A stretch of 64,000 bases of DNA. Origin: JBJXGE01 sp046154185. Lineage in GTDB: Bacteria > Planctomycetota > UBA8108 > UBA1146 > JAJFFE01. The stretch covers positions 62,001 to 126,000 of the forward strand of contig JBJXGE010000032.1 of the NCBI GenBank assembly GCA_046154185.1, in the 5' to 3' direction. A program made the position numbers and the translations under genes. The notes below the pieces were generated by a model. The model did no database searches. It was not told the DNA's origin and saw nothing but the letters and a program-made list of their open reading frames with translations. Below, piece after piece: positions 53,413 through 62,194 of the stretch (positions are counted from its first letter, which is position 1; the number at the start of each line of letters is the position of its first letter).

Positions 53413-54807
53413 TCAACGCCGTAGCTTTGGCTGTTGCGGGCGATCGGTAGCCGGACCGAGTTTCACGCCGCGCAAACTGACGCCGGACGCGCCATCGACG
53501 CACAATAGTTGGAACGTGCCCGCGCGGTCGGACGCGTCCGCGTCATACGTGACGATGCGATGGTCGCGCGTGCGCCCGGTGTAGCGCTTGGGCTTGGTTT
53601 TGCTCGGCCCCTCCACCAACACTTCCACCGTACGACCGATCCACTCGCGGTGCCGTCGCTCCGCGCCGGCATGCACGGCCGCGAGGAGGCGATTATTGCG
53701 CTCGAGCTTCACCTCCGGCGAAACGTCGTCAACCCATTGATGCGCGACTGTCCCGGGGCGCGGCGAAAACTGAAACACATACCCGTGGTCGAACCCGACT
53801 TCCTCGACGAGAGAAAGCGACTCGGCAAACTCGCTCTCCGTTTCTCCCGGGAATCCGACGATGAAGTCGGTTGCAACCGCGAACCCGGCGATCTCGGCGC
53901 GACAACGGGCGATCACTTTGAGGTAGTACTCGCGGTCATAGGTGCGTTTCATTCGCGCCAAACAACTCGACGCGCCCGACTGCACCGGCAGGTGCAAGTA
54001 CTCGCAGACTTTCTCGCACTCCGCCATCGCCTTGACGAGCTTTGGTCGCATGTAGCGCGGATGCGAAGTGATGAAACGCACGCGCTCGATACCGGAGATC
54101 TCTTCAATTCCGTAGAGGACCGTGTGGAGTCCAACGCCATCGCCAAGTCGCTTGCCGTAGGAATTCACGGTCTGACCGAGCAGCGTCACTTCGCGCACGC
54201 CCTGCGCCGCGAGATTCCGTACTTCCTCGAGCACTGCCTCGACCGGCTGCGACTCTTCTTGGCCGCGCGTCGTCGGCACGATGCAGTACGTGCAGACTTG
54301 ATCGCAGCCGCGCATCACCGACACGAACGCCTGGTAGGGATTCGGGCCGAGATTGCGCCGTCGTTCAAACACGAGTGGCGAGTCGAGCTCGGTCGCGACC
54401 ACGCGACCGTTGCCGCCGCGCACGCCTTCGATCAGGTCGGGAAGCCGATGAAACTCACGCGTTCCGACAATGAGATCGACGTGCGGCAACCGTTTCAGCA
54501 GCTCGTCCTCGTGGTGCTGGGCGATGCAGCCGGTCAACGCGATGACGAGGTCGGGGTCCGCGAGTTTGCGGCGCTTGAAAGTGCCGAGCCGTTGATAAAC
54601 GCGTTCCTCAGCCTTTTCGCGAATCGAGCAAGTGTTGTAGATAATGACGCCCGCGTCCTCGAGTTCGTGCGTCAACGCATAGCCACGCCGCGTGAGCGCC
54701 TCGAGCATCACTTCCGAGTCGAGTTTGTTCATCTGGCAGCCGAACACCTCGAAGTAGACCCGTTGCTCGCGCGGTACGGCGACGACCGGCGCCGAGTCGA
54801 TGGTCAT
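53413..54807 (-). CDS. miaB: tRNA-2-methylthio-N6-isopentenyladenosine synthase (MiaB)
   Basis: 464 residues from the ATG at 54807. The UPF0004 domain (YFEVFGCQMNKLDSEVM, IIYNTCSIREKAEERVY, ALTGCIAQ) supplies three cysteines for the second iron-sulfur cluster, and the radical-SAM core has CDQVCTYCIVP. A TRAM domain closes the protein (RTVEVLVEGPSKTKPKRYTGRT). It methylthiolates i6A37 in tRNA. The ribosome site is weak, but the start gives the family's normal N-terminus. RibD follows. Confidence 0.95.
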   Translation of the reverse strand: MTIDSAPVVAVPREQRVYFEVFGCQMNKLDSEVMLEALTRRGYALTHELEDAGVIIYNTCSIREKAEERVYQRLGTFKRRKLADPDLVIALTGCIAQHHEDELLKRLPHVDLIVGTREFHRLPDLIEGVRGGNGRVVATELDSPLVFERRRNLGPNPYQAFVSVMRGCDQVCTYCIVPTTRGQEESQPVEAVLEEVRNLAAQGVREVTLLGQTVNSYGKRLGDGVGLHTVLYGIEEISGIERVRFITSHPRYMRPKLVKAMAECEKVCEYLHLPVQSGASSCLARMKRTYDREYYLKVIARCRAEIAGFAVATDFIVGFPGETESEFAESLSLVEEVGFDHGYVFQFSPRPGTVAHQWVDDVSPEVKLERNNRLLAAVHAGAERRHREWIGRTVEVLVEGPSKTKPKRYTGRTRDHRIVTYDADASDRAGTFQLLCVDGASGVSLRGVKLGPATDRPQQPKLRR

Positions 54808-55284
54808 AGCGTACGGCGTTTTCAAACTCGAAACTCCATTCTGACGAGACGAGCCAGAGCGGCACGACCGGTCGAAACTCCGGCTACCCACCGGACGGCG
54901 AAGCCGCGGATGTTAGGCCGCGGCTCGGTGATGGTCAATGAGTGCTCGGGCTCGCGGCTTGTAATTCCGCGCAGTTCCGTCTTGAATGGCGTCACGCGCT
55001 GCAGCCGCGAATTCGACCGCCGAACACGAGAACGAATGCAAAACCCATGACGCAACATCAATGGCGACCCCGCGAGCTGTGGCGGACCCTTGCCGAACTC
55101 CGCATCCGGCGCCTCTTGCGCGCCAATAGCGCGCGCCCCGGGGCCCGACAATTCGGCAATACCACCGCGCCAAGGCACGATCCCGCCGTCGCGATTGAGC
55201 TGCGCCAGAAATTGACCGGCGTGGAGAAGCGCGTCCTGCGACGGCTCGAAGGCTAACGCGTCGAAGCGATCAGTCCCCAGACTA
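54808..55284. other. Intergenic region with a possible small gene
   Basis: 477 bases between miaB (minus) and the UbiB-type gene (minus). Apart from the small plus-strand frame at 55047-55256, listed separately, nothing is evident. The miaB promoter must lie in the first part. No hairpin terminator for the kinase gene was found. Confidence 0.4.
55047..55256 (+). CDS. Possible small basic protein
   Basis: 69 codons of high third-position GC, opposite to both neighbours, in a gap that otherwise lacks genes. The product is basic and Arg/Leu-rich (ELWRTLAELRIRRLLRAN, LTGVEKRVLRRLEG) with two predicted helices. No ribosome site of normal spacing is seen (GAGAACG is about 15 bases away). Codon use supports coding, but there is no homology or context. 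Accept with caution. Confidence 0.35.
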   Translation: MTQHQWRPRELWRTLAELRIRRLLRANSARPGARQFGNTTAPRHDPAVAIELRQKLTGVEKRVLRRLEG

Positions 55285-56955
55285 TCAGTTCGATCGCAAC
55301 ATTGAGATGAGAATGCGAACGCTGATCAAGCCCGCGAAGACATAGCCGGTCAAGCCGACCGCGGAGACGCCCCAAACTTCTGGTCCGACTTTCGAATTGA
55401 TGATGAGCGACGACGAGACGAGCAGCGAGGAAACGACGAGCGCCGCCACGATGCGGTTCGTGCTCAACTCCATCGCCCGCTGAAAACGCTCGAGCCCCTG
55501 GATCTCGGTGTCCACCGCAATGCGACCTTCCGCCGCGCGATGCAAGATCTCCCCCACTAATTGCGGGTACTCCCAAAACGTGCGCGCTAACTCGGCGAGC
55601 TGCTCACCGGCATCCTTCACCAAACGGTCGGGACGATAGCGTTCGGTGAAATAGCGCCGCGCGAGCGGTTCGAGCTCGACGACGGCGTCGAAGTCGGGCG
55701 CCAGGCGATGCGCCAATCCCTCCATGAGCACGAGGCAGCGCGTCATCGTCACGAAGCCAGGCGAAATGCGAATTCTATAGTCGCGCGCGATGTCCATGAC
55801 GGTCGTGAACAACGTCGGAATGTCGGTCTCCTTGAGCGAGAGTCCGAAGTAAGGATCGAGGCGCGACGCGAGGTCCTGCGAAAACTCGAACATCGAAATC
55901 TCGCCCTGCGGTCGGCCGACCTTGAGCACTTGGCGCGCAAGCAGCCGGTAATTGCGCTCGAGCAATGCCCGCAAGAGTTTGACCAGCCGCAGCCGCATTT
56001 CGTCGGTAAACAGGCCAACCGCGCCAAAATCGATCCAGCCGAGTCGTCCATCCGTGAGGCGCAGAATATTCGATGAATGCGGATCGGCGTGAAAGTAACC
56101 GTCGCGAAAAATCATCTCGAAGAGAGTGCGTGAGCACTCGCGCGCGATGCGGTGGCACTCGGCGGGGCCGAGCGCTGCCGGATCGAGTTGTCGAATCGGC
56201 GTACCGTCGAGAAATTCCAACACCAAGAGTTTCTCGGTCGAGTGCTCGCGAAACGTGCGCGGTACGACCACGACGGGATCGTCCGCGAATTGCGCCCGCA
56301 CGCGGTCGAGCGCGTTGCGCTCGAAGTTGAAGTCGAGTTCGCGCTCGAGCGCCCGGCTTACTTCCGCAACGATGCCCTTCGGGTCCCAGACGCCGATGCC
56401 TTCGATATTCGAGAGCGCTTCGGCCACGAGTTCCAAGATCTCAAGATCATGCTCCATAATCTTCCGAATGCCCGGCTTTTGAATCTTGAGAATCACATCC
56501 TCCCCACTGAGCGTGACCGCTCGATGCACTTGCGCGATCGATGCGGCTGCCAGCGGTTCGGGATTCACGTGGCGGAAGAAACGCTCCGTTGGCGCGCCGA
56601 GTTCTTCCTCGAGCACCGCGTTGATCGTCTCGAACTTGAGCGGTGCAACGTGGTCCTCGAGCTTCGCGAACTCCGTCACCATCGCGGGCGGAAATACGTC
56701 GGGGCGATTGGCGATCAATTGGCCCAGCTTGATATAGATCGGGCCGAGTTCTTGAAACGCCAACCGCAAACGGGCGATCTGGCTGAGCGGCGGCTCACGA
56801 CTTGGCGCACCGCGGCCGCGCACGAGCCCCCGCAGGCGCACGAACACCGGCGCGCCCAGCCGTGACGCGACCTGATGCAGTCCGTGCTTGAACAGAATGA
56901 AAGTTATGTCTTTGAGCCGCGGAATATTGCGAATCGTGCGGATCGAGCGTAGCAC
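55285..56955 (-). CDS. UbiB/ABC1/AarF-family atypical kinase
   Basis: About 556 residues from GTG at 56955 (AAGGGAT 10 bases before, at the end of the phasin-like gene); an ATG at 56997 and the frame start at 57003 overlap that gene. Family marks: YIKLGQLIANRPD (KxGQ), AAASIAQVHRA (A-rich loop), LELDFNFERNA, YFHADPHSSNIL and WIDFGAVG. Two C-terminal hydrophobic spans anchor it. Members support ubiquinone or other lipid biosynthesis by an ATPase mechanism. Coupled closely to the small phasin-like protein upstream, an arrangement I have seen in other bacteria. Confidence 0.9.
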   Translation of the reverse strand: MLRSIRTIRNIPRLKDITFILFKHGLHQVASRLGAPVFVRLRGLVRGRGAPSREPPLSQIARLRLAFQELGPIYIKLGQLIANRPDVFPPAMVTEFAKLEDHVAPLKFETINAVLEEELGAPTERFFRHVNPEPLAAASIAQVHRAVTLSGEDVILKIQKPGIRKIMEHDLEILELVAEALSNIEGIGVWDPKGIVAEVSRALERELDFNFERNALDRVRAQFADDPVVVVPRTFREHSTEKLLVLEFLDGTPIRQLDPAALGPAECHRIARECSRTLFEMIFRDGYFHADPHSSNILRLTDGRLGWIDFGAVGLFTDEMRLRLVKLLRALLERNYRLLARQVLKVGRPQGEISMFEFSQDLASRLDPYFGLSLKETDIPTLFTTVMDIARDYRIRISPGFVTMTRCLVLMEGLAHRLAPDFDAVVELEPLARRYFTERYRPDRLVKDAGEQLAELARTFWEYPQLVGEILHRAAEGRIAVDTEIQGLERFQRAMELSTNRIVAALVVSSLLVSSSLIINSKVGPEVWGVSAVGLTGYVFAGLISVRILISMLRSN

Positions 56956-56962
56956 GCGTCGG

Positions 56963-57262
56963 CTATCCCTTGGCGCCGAACCGCGCCTCGAGGTCATCGA
57001 CACGTTTCTTCAACGCGTCGTAATCGGCGCGTGAAACCAGTGAGAGCTTGTCGAGCAGCTTACGCAACTCATCGGCGACGCGTCCCGACATCTTGTCGTG
57101 TTCGGCCTGACCCCGCGTCAGCCACTCGTCGAGGATGCGTTGGCCTTGCTCGCGCGTGAACTCACCCTTGTCGATGAGTTCCTTGACCATCGTTTTTAGT
57201 TTCTCTTGCGAGTAACTGAACGCCCCGAGACCGGCGAGCAAGAAATTCTTCAGTGGATCCAT
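56963..57262 (-). CDS. Small phasin-like helical protein
   Basis: 99 residues from the ATG at 57262 with GAGAGGAG upstream. MDPLKNFLLAGLGAFSYSQEKLKTMVKELIDKGEFTREQGQR is typical of the polyhydroxyalkanoate-granule-associated (PhaF/PhaI-like) family; the C-terminus is a coiled coil ending in VDDLEARFG. Members coat PHA granules or other hydrophobic surfaces. No PHA synthase is near. It lies 7 bases before the UbiB-type kinase gene, so they are co-transcribed; a role with lipid or membrane metabolism is inferred. Confidence 0.8.
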   Translation of the reverse strand: MDPLKNFLLAGLGAFSYSQEKLKTMVKELIDKGEFTREQGQRILDEWLTRGQAEHDKMSGRVADELRKLLDKLSLVSRADYDALKKRVDDLEARFGAKG

Positions 57263-57664
57263 GGCGTTGCGCACTCCTCTCACCTTGCGGGCGCGAAGTG
57301 TAACCGCAAGGGACGGCGCAAGAAAGAAATAAGGGGCCCGCTGGCGAACGGGCCCCTTCAAGCGTGGGGGAGGGAGTAGGTGTTGTTTCCTGTCCTCGGG
57401 AGCCGCGCGCCGGAGCGCGTGGCCGCCATGAGAGAAATGGCAAGCGCTGGGCCCGCCCGGGTCGGGTCGCGCCAACGCGCGCGAGCCGAGCGCGGGCTCG
57501 CACTTAAGAACGGTGAACGAATATTGACCAGAACGATGCGATTGCGAAAACAGGACGACCGCCCGGCAATTGTTTCGCGCTGGGAATAGAACGGAGGATC
57601 AATGCAGCGCCGAGCGCGCGGAAAAAAATGGCCGACCCTGGTTGGACCCACGCGGTCGCGAGAA
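57263..57664. other. 402-base gap between phasin-like gene and mdh
   Basis: Holds the mdh terminator and the promoter for the phasin-like/UbiB transcript. The region 57360-57664 is otherwise unexplained. A plus-strand frame from 57602 with a strong GGAGG runs antisense into mdh and is not accepted. A long 3' leader or small RNA is possible but not shown. Confidence 0.4.
57331..57358 (-). terminator. Intrinsic terminator downstream of mdh
   Basis: A perfect 10-bp stem (57331-57340 with 57349-57358), 8-base loop. On the minus strand it is followed by a T-rich tail (57318-57332). It could end the mdh transcript, though the gap to the mdh stop is about 300 bases. A smaller hairpin (GCGAGCC/GGCTCGC, about 57480-57500) lies between. 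Confidence 0.75.
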
Positions 57665-58654
57665 TTAGCCGGCGAGGAGTGCTTTCACAGCGTCGCGCTC
57701 TTCGATCAGTTCCTTGGTCGTTGCCGCGAGCTTTTTCTTAGCGAACTCATCGTGCTGAATGCCGGCGACGATCTGTAGGTCCGAACCGGTCGAGCGAACC
57801 GGAAAGCTGAAGATCAATCCTTCGGGTATGCCGTAGCTGCCATCCGACCGCAAACACAACGAGAAACAGTCGCCGGACGGCGTCGGGTTGCTGACGTGCT
57901 TCACGCTGTCGATTACCGCATTCGCGGCGGACGCCGCCGACGACGCACCGCGCGCGTCGATGATCGCTGCGCCGCGCTTCTGCACCGTCGTCAGGAAATC
58001 CCCTTCGAGCCACGCGCGATCCGTGATGACCTCGGGAGTCGGGCGCCCGGCGATCGTCGAATAGTTGAAATCGGGAAACATCGTCGGCGAGTGATTGCCC
58101 CAGACCGCCAGCCGGTGGACGTCGTTGACGGTTCGACCGGATTTCTGCGCGAGCTGCGTCATGGCGCGATTCTGGTCCAACATCGTCATTGCATAGATAT
58201 TCCGCGGATTGAGGCGCTTCGCCGAGTGCATGCAGATCAGCGCGTTGGTGTTGCAAGGATTGCCGACCACCAAAACCCGACAGGTCGGCCGCGCGTTGTC
58301 GCTGAGACTCTTTCCTTGCTGCGTGAAAATCCCGCCGTTGATGTTCAACAAGTCCGCGCGCTCCATGCCGGCTTTTCGCGGCGCCGCCCCCACCAAAAGC
58401 GCCCAATCGGCATCACCGAAGGCCTTCGCAGGATCGGCCGTCACCGTCACCGAGCGCAAAAGACCGAACGCGCAATCATCCAGCTCCAGCCGTACGCCGG
58501 CGAGCGACTTCAGCGCCGGCTCCACTTCGAGTAGTTGCAAGTGCACATCGGTCGCGGCGCCGAACATCTGCCCGGAAGCAATTCGAAAAACCAATGCGTA
58601 ACCGATTTGGCCGGCGGCGCCGGTCACGGCAACGCGCACAGATTTATTCGTCAC
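57665..58654 (-). CDS. mdh: Malate dehydrogenase
   Basis: 329 residues of the cytosolic-type MDH family. The Rossmann loop GAAGQIGYALV, DADWALLVGAAPRKAGMERADLL, VVGNPCNTNAL and the catalytic His in WGNHSPTMFPD are intact. It oxidises malate to oxaloacetate with NAD+, in the TCA cycle. The gene stands as a single unit with a terminator candidate at 57331-57358 and its own promoter in the short gap before 58748. The aconitase-type gene is 45 kb away. Confidence 0.95.
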   Translation of the reverse strand: MTNKSVRVAVTGAAGQIGYALVFRIASGQMFGAATDVHLQLLEVEPALKSLAGVRLELDDCAFGLLRSVTVTADPAKAFGDADWALLVGAAPRKAGMERADLLNINGGIFTQQGKSLSDNARPTCRVLVVGNPCNTNALICMHSAKRLNPRNIYAMTMLDQNRAMTQLAQKSGRTVNDVHRLAVWGNHSPTMFPDFNYSTIAGRPTPEVITDRAWLEGDFLTTVQKRGAAIIDARGASSAASAANAVIDSVKHVSNPTPSGDCFSLCLRSDGSYGIPEGLIFSFPVRSTGSDLQIVAGIQHDEFAKKKLAATTKELIEERDAVKALLAG

Positions 58655-58747
58655 GAGTCGTGCTCCTTCGGAATCAAGTTTCAGGTTCGGCGAGGCGGCA
58701 ACTGCTTTGTGGCCACGAAAGGGCGAGATCCTAGCGGTCGTCTACCA

Positions 58748-59710
58748 TCACTGTAAAGACCCGCCGGGCGGGTGCACGTCCCAGTAGTTATCACCGTCGA
58801 TGGGGTCGCGCATCCGTTCGCGCGTGGCGCGTCGCCGACGTCGCACGAAGATGAAGCCGATCGCCGCACAGACGGCGACGATTGCGAACAACTGCACGTA
58901 GCCGAGTATTGCCCGCACCCACGAGAAGTTTCTTTTCAGGTCGGCGTGCCAAGCCGCCTCGGTCGCGCGCGGCGTCATACCCAAGGCGCGTTCGAACGCT
59001 GCATCGAAAGTCTGACCAACGCGCAGCGACTCGAGGAGTCGCGCGTGACATGCGTCGCCATGCCGCTCGCTCATGAACCGCACGAACGCCAGGCATTGTT
59101 GATAGTAGACGCCGGCGCGGTGATGCGACGTGTTGAGCTCGGACTCCAAACCGTCGAGCGGCAGCAGCACGCCGCGGGCCGCCCACGCGCCAAACGCGTT
59201 CAACCACTCCGGGTCGAGGACTTCGCCGCTCAAATACTCAGCCAAACCCTCGTGGTACCAACGCGGTAACGCGGCGCCGGCCTCGCCCAAGCACAGATGC
59301 ACGAGCTCATGCGAGAGCGTGCGAGTCTCGAAACCGAGCGCGCCGAACTTGAGCGCCGGCCCCTTCAGCAGCATGACCGCGCGAGTCGGGAATGCGACGG
59401 CGGCGACCCAGTCCGCTTGCGGCGTCGCGCCCATGCGCGCAACGTAGAGATTGAAGTCGGCGGCGGTCGCGGCGTAGACCACGAGCGGAGTGGTCGTGGC
59501 GGTGAGACCTAGCAAACGTCGCACCCGCGTGAGCTCACTCGTGATGTGGGAGAGTATCGCCGGCGAGCCGGGCGCGACATCGGCGCGATGCAACCACCAC
59601 CAGCCGGGCTGCTCCGTTCGCACGAGATCTGAGAATGGGTCGGCCGGCGCCGCGCGAACACTTGCCGCGAAGAATACCAAGAACGGCAGCAACTTGATCC
59701 ACGTGCGCAT
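58748..59710 (-). CDS. Exported gluzincin metallopeptidase (peptidase MA-like)
   Basis: 320 residues from the ATG at 59710 with AGGA 9 bases before it. A signal peptide (MRTWIKLLPFLVFFAASVRAA) leads to a zinc-peptidase domain: HELVHLCLGE gives HExxH, and YHEGLAEYLSGE supplies the third ligand Glu. A membrane span (YVQLFAIVAVCAAIGFIFV) and basic tail close it. Peptidase MA proteins are common in Planctomycetota-type genomes; substrates are unknown. It should act in the periplasm or outside the inner membrane. Confidence 0.88.
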   Translation of the reverse strand: MRTWIKLLPFLVFFAASVRAAPADPFSDLVRTEQPGWWWLHRADVAPGSPAILSHITSELTRVRRLLGLTATTTPLVVYAATAADFNLYVARMGATPQADWVAAVAFPTRAVMLLKGPALKFGALGFETRTLSHELVHLCLGEAGAALPRWYHEGLAEYLSGEVLDPEWLNAFGAWAARGVLLPLDGLESELNTSHHRAGVYYQQCLAFVRFMSERHGDACHARLLESLRVGQTFDAAFERALGMTPRATEAAWHADLKRNFSWVRAILGYVQLFAIVAVCAAIGFIFVRRRRRATRERMRDPIDGDNYWDVHPPGGSLQ

Positions 59711-59783
59711 GCGGCGCATCCTGCGGCGCGCGACTCGAATCAGCAAGCACGACTCACACGATCACAATGACAAAATAAACGAA

Positions 59784-59824
59784 CGCGCCCGGTTCGGCAG
59801 GTGACACCTGCCGGTCCGGGCGCG
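59784..59824 (-). terminator. Long hairpin terminator of the actin-like gene
   Basis: Two perfect 9-bp stems separated by a 2-base mismatch: CGCGCCCGG (59784-59792) with CCGGGCGCG (59816-59824), and CGGCAGGTG (59795-59803) with CACCTGCCG (59805-59813) around one base. On the minus strand a T-rich run follows. It lies 34 bases after the actin-like gene's stop. Confidence 0.75.
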
Positions 59825-59857
59825 CGCGCCGAGCTCCGCAACCGCAGTTGTCGTCGC

Positions 59858-60997
59858 TTAGGACTCCGACAATGCCGCGACGAGGCAGCCTTTGGAGACG
59901 CTGTAGAGCGGATCCTCGGCCATGCGGATCTCTTTGACTTGAATCGGGAACTTCACGCGCTCGAATTCCTCTTTGAAGATATCGATGAAGCCACCCGCCA
60001 TCGAAGTCCCGCCCGCGCAGACGATGCTGATCGGGTCCGGGAAACTCGGCATACCCTTCGACGACGTGAAGCGCTGCTTGATGTTCTCCAGCGTGTAGGA
60101 GATCAAGTTGCGGTAGTAGATCTCGACCGCTTCCTCTTCACGATTGCGCGGCTTGCGCAGATCCGGGAGCTTCTCTTTGATACTGGTCGCTCGCGAAGTC
60201 GCGATGCCCAGCACATTGGCGACGTTTTGGTCGATCCAGTCGCCGCCTCGCGTCGTGGCAAAGCTGAGCGCGGGAATCGATTTGTAGGCGACGCAAATAT
60301 TGAACATGCCGCCGCCGCACGAAATGCCGATGCCCGTGAAGTCATCCTCGGCGAGTTCGGCGAACACGACCGCATGGCCCTCGACGAGCGGCTTCGGCGT
60401 ATAGCCGAGCGACTTGACGAGGCCGGCGAACACGCCTTCGTGGTAGATCACGTTCATGTCGGCGTCGATCGGCGCGGCCGGCACAGAGAAATAGCAAATC
60501 TCTTTCTCGGCCGTCGGCTTGCCGAGCAGCGTCTCCAGCAGCATCTTCTCGATCGGCATCGCGTCCGTCTCGTTGGGACTGATCATGCCGTTGCGCATCG
60601 GGCGCCGCGTAGGTCGATTGAAGATGTTCGCGAGTTCGAAGGCCGGGTTGCCGACCACGATCATGCGGTTCTCGATGACGACGTATTGCACGTTGAGACG
60701 CGTCAGCATGGTGCGCGTATAGTCATCGCAGTCGATGTCGATGAATGCGTTGCGCTGCAGCTTGATGTTGACGTTGCCCTCAGCGTCTTGACCGGCGGAC
60801 ACCAAGTTGGCGGTACCAACGTCAAGTCCGCGGCCCAACACGGCCGGGGCCTTCTGGGAGTTGCTGGTCTTTCGCTGTCCCGTCGGCGCAGCCACGCCTG
60901 GGTTCGTTGGTTTGCCTTCATGATCCGGGTTCACGGCGCTCGGCTCCTTTTCAATTTCGCGCTCGCTGTTGCGCAGCATTTCCTCGAAAGTTCCCAC
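59858..60997 (-). CDS. Divergent actin-like ATPase (MreB/ParM-type fold)
   Basis: 379 residues. A 50-residue disordered N-terminus (Pro/Asn/Gln-rich) precedes the actin fold: phosphate 1 RGLDVGTANLVSAG, connect 1 LVEGHAVVFAELA, phosphate 2 GIGISCGGGMFNICVAY, and adenosine motif IVCAGGTSMAGGFIDIFKEEF. In phosphate 2 the usual acidic residue before GGG is replaced (ISCGGG where DIGGG or similar is normal). It is too divergent to call MreB, ParM, MamK or FtsA. It starts one base after the partner gene's stop, so the two are made together. Likely a cytoskeletal filament; its cargo is unknown. Confidence 0.85.
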   Translation of the reverse strand: MGTFEEMLRNSEREIEKEPSAVNPDHEGKPTNPGVAAPTGQRKTSNSQKAPAVLGRGLDVGTANLVSAGQDAEGNVNIKLQRNAFIDIDCDDYTRTMLTRLNVQYVVIENRMIVVGNPAFELANIFNRPTRRPMRNGMISPNETDAMPIEKMLLETLLGKPTAEKEICYFSVPAAPIDADMNVIYHEGVFAGLVKSLGYTPKPLVEGHAVVFAELAEDDFTGIGISCGGGMFNICVAYKSIPALSFATTRGGDWIDQNVANVLGIATSRATSIKEKLPDLRKPRNREEEAVEIYYRNLISYTLENIKQRFTSSKGMPSFPDPISIVCAGGTSMAGGFIDIFKEEFERVKFPIQVKEIRMAEDPLYSVSKGCLVAALSES

Positions 60998-60998
60998 G

Positions 60999-61709
60999 CT
61001 ACCCCCCTTTTTTGCCTAGCGACTTGAGTTTCTCTAATGTGCCGCCGACGCCCTTCGACCGAGCCTTCTGCACTTCAATGTGCTCGAGATTGCTCTCGAT
61101 CTGACTTGCGGACTCGGCGGTGCGATTGATCAACGCGCGAATCGAAGCTGCGTCCGTGCGCGCGCCGATATCGTCGAGTTTGCCGCCGCGACCACCGCTG
61201 GCGATGCCATCCGAAACCGACTTTGCAAGCGCTTCGATACTGCTCTTCAGTTCCGCCATCCCGGCATTCGGCACTTCGGCGGACTGCTCGTTTTTCATCT
61301 CCATGAGCGCGGACCTGATCAACACGCCCAGGTCCGGCGCGGGCGTATTGCGCACGGTCTCGAGCTCGCGCGTGCGCGTTTTGAGCTCGGTCTCCCGCTC
61401 GACTAAGGCGCCGCGCAAACGCTCGACTTCGGTCTGCAATGAGTTGATCTGGCGTGCGGTCTCGTGGAACACTTTGAGTTGCGAATCAAAGTCGGCGCGC
61501 ACTTCGCGCTGGATTTGCTGGCGCTCGTCGCCGCTCGCGATCTTGAGCCGATCCGCGACCACTTTGTCGACGGCGTCGGCGATCATTCGATTGACCGCTT
61601 CCTTGTCGAGGACCTTGACGCGCTTGAAACCTCGCTTGGCGAGATCCTCGAGTTGGACCTCGGAGGTCGTCTGCTGGATCATGTCCTTGACATCGATATC
61701 CGGTGACAT
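60999..61709 (-). CDS. Coiled-coil partner of the actin-like protein
   Basis: 236 residues from the ATG at 61709; a GTG at 61748 would add 13 residues. No signal or membrane span. Residues 15-60 (TSEVQLEDLAKRGFKRVKVLDKEAVNRMIADAVDKVVADRL) form an ordered helical start, then a central coiled coil (ERLRGALVERETELKTRTRELETVR) and a Gly/Lys-rich end (KLKSLGKKGG). Directly coupled to the actin-like gene, so it is the obvious candidate adaptor, linking filaments to a target. No known family recognised. Confidence 0.75.
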   Translation of the reverse strand: MSPDIDVKDMIQQTTSEVQLEDLAKRGFKRVKVLDKEAVNRMIADAVDKVVADRLKIASGDERQQIQREVRADFDSQLKVFHETARQINSLQTEVERLRGALVERETELKTRTRELETVRNTPAPDLGVLIRSALMEMKNEQSAEVPNAGMAELKSSIEALAKSVSDGIASGGRGGKLDDIGARTDAASIRALINRTAESASQIESNLEHIEVQKARSKGVGGTLEKLKSLGKKGG

Positions 61710-61849
61710 CCCGAGCACTTTCAGTTGCCAGTCATCGCGACGGTGCACAAAGCACCCATTGCATACGCTGCGCGGATTAATCCGGCTGAGAAGCCTAGCA
61801 TCTGCGAATCAAAGACGGCAAACGCGCGGCGCCGAAAGAGCGCGAGACG

Positions 61850-62194
61850 CTAACCCGGTGGCCAGCCAAGACGCCGACCGCCGAGCAGGTGCAGGTGGAT
61901 ATGGTCAACGGACTGGCCGCCGTCGGTCCCGCAGTTCCATACGAGTCTGTAGCCGCTCGCCGCGCAGCCCTGCTCGCGTGCGAGGCTCGTCGCCGCGAGC
62001 ACGAGCTCACCCGCCAAAGCCGAATCGTCCGCGCTCAGATCATCGAGGCGCGCAATATGTTTCGTTGGCACGATCAGGATGTGCTGCGGTGCTTGCGGAT
62101 GGATATCACGAAACGCGAAAAGCCGCGGCTCGCGCCTCACGATCGCTGCGGGAATCTCGCCGCGCTCAATGCGGCAAAGGAGACACGCCGACAT
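61850..62194 (-). CDS. HIT-family nucleotide-binding protein
   Basis: 114 residues, the normal size. CLLCRIERGEIPAAIVRREP holds the zinc-like CxxC start, FRDIHPQAPQHILIVPTKH follows, and QSVDHIHLHLLGGR contains the histidine triad. HINT-type proteins hydrolyse aminoacyl- or phosphoramidate-AMP. Its ATG shares one base with the stop of the upstream lipoprotein gene (TGATG). Function in this coupling unknown. Confidence 0.93.
   Translation of the reverse strand: MSACLLCRIERGEIPAAIVRREPRLFAFRDIHPQAPQHILIVPTKHIARLDDLSADDSALAGELVLAATSLAREQGCAASGYRLVWNCGTDGGQSVDHIHLHLLGGRRLGWPPG

Noticed and set aside
57602..57778. A 59-codon plus-strand frame with a strong GGAGG four bases before its ATG.
   Set aside because: It runs antisense into the end of mdh, has no recognisable product, and the ribosome site alone is not enough.
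59801..61027. A 408-codon plus-strand frame opposite the actin-like gene.
   Set aside because: The minus-strand actin motifs are unambiguous; this frame is His/Arg/Asp-rich noise.
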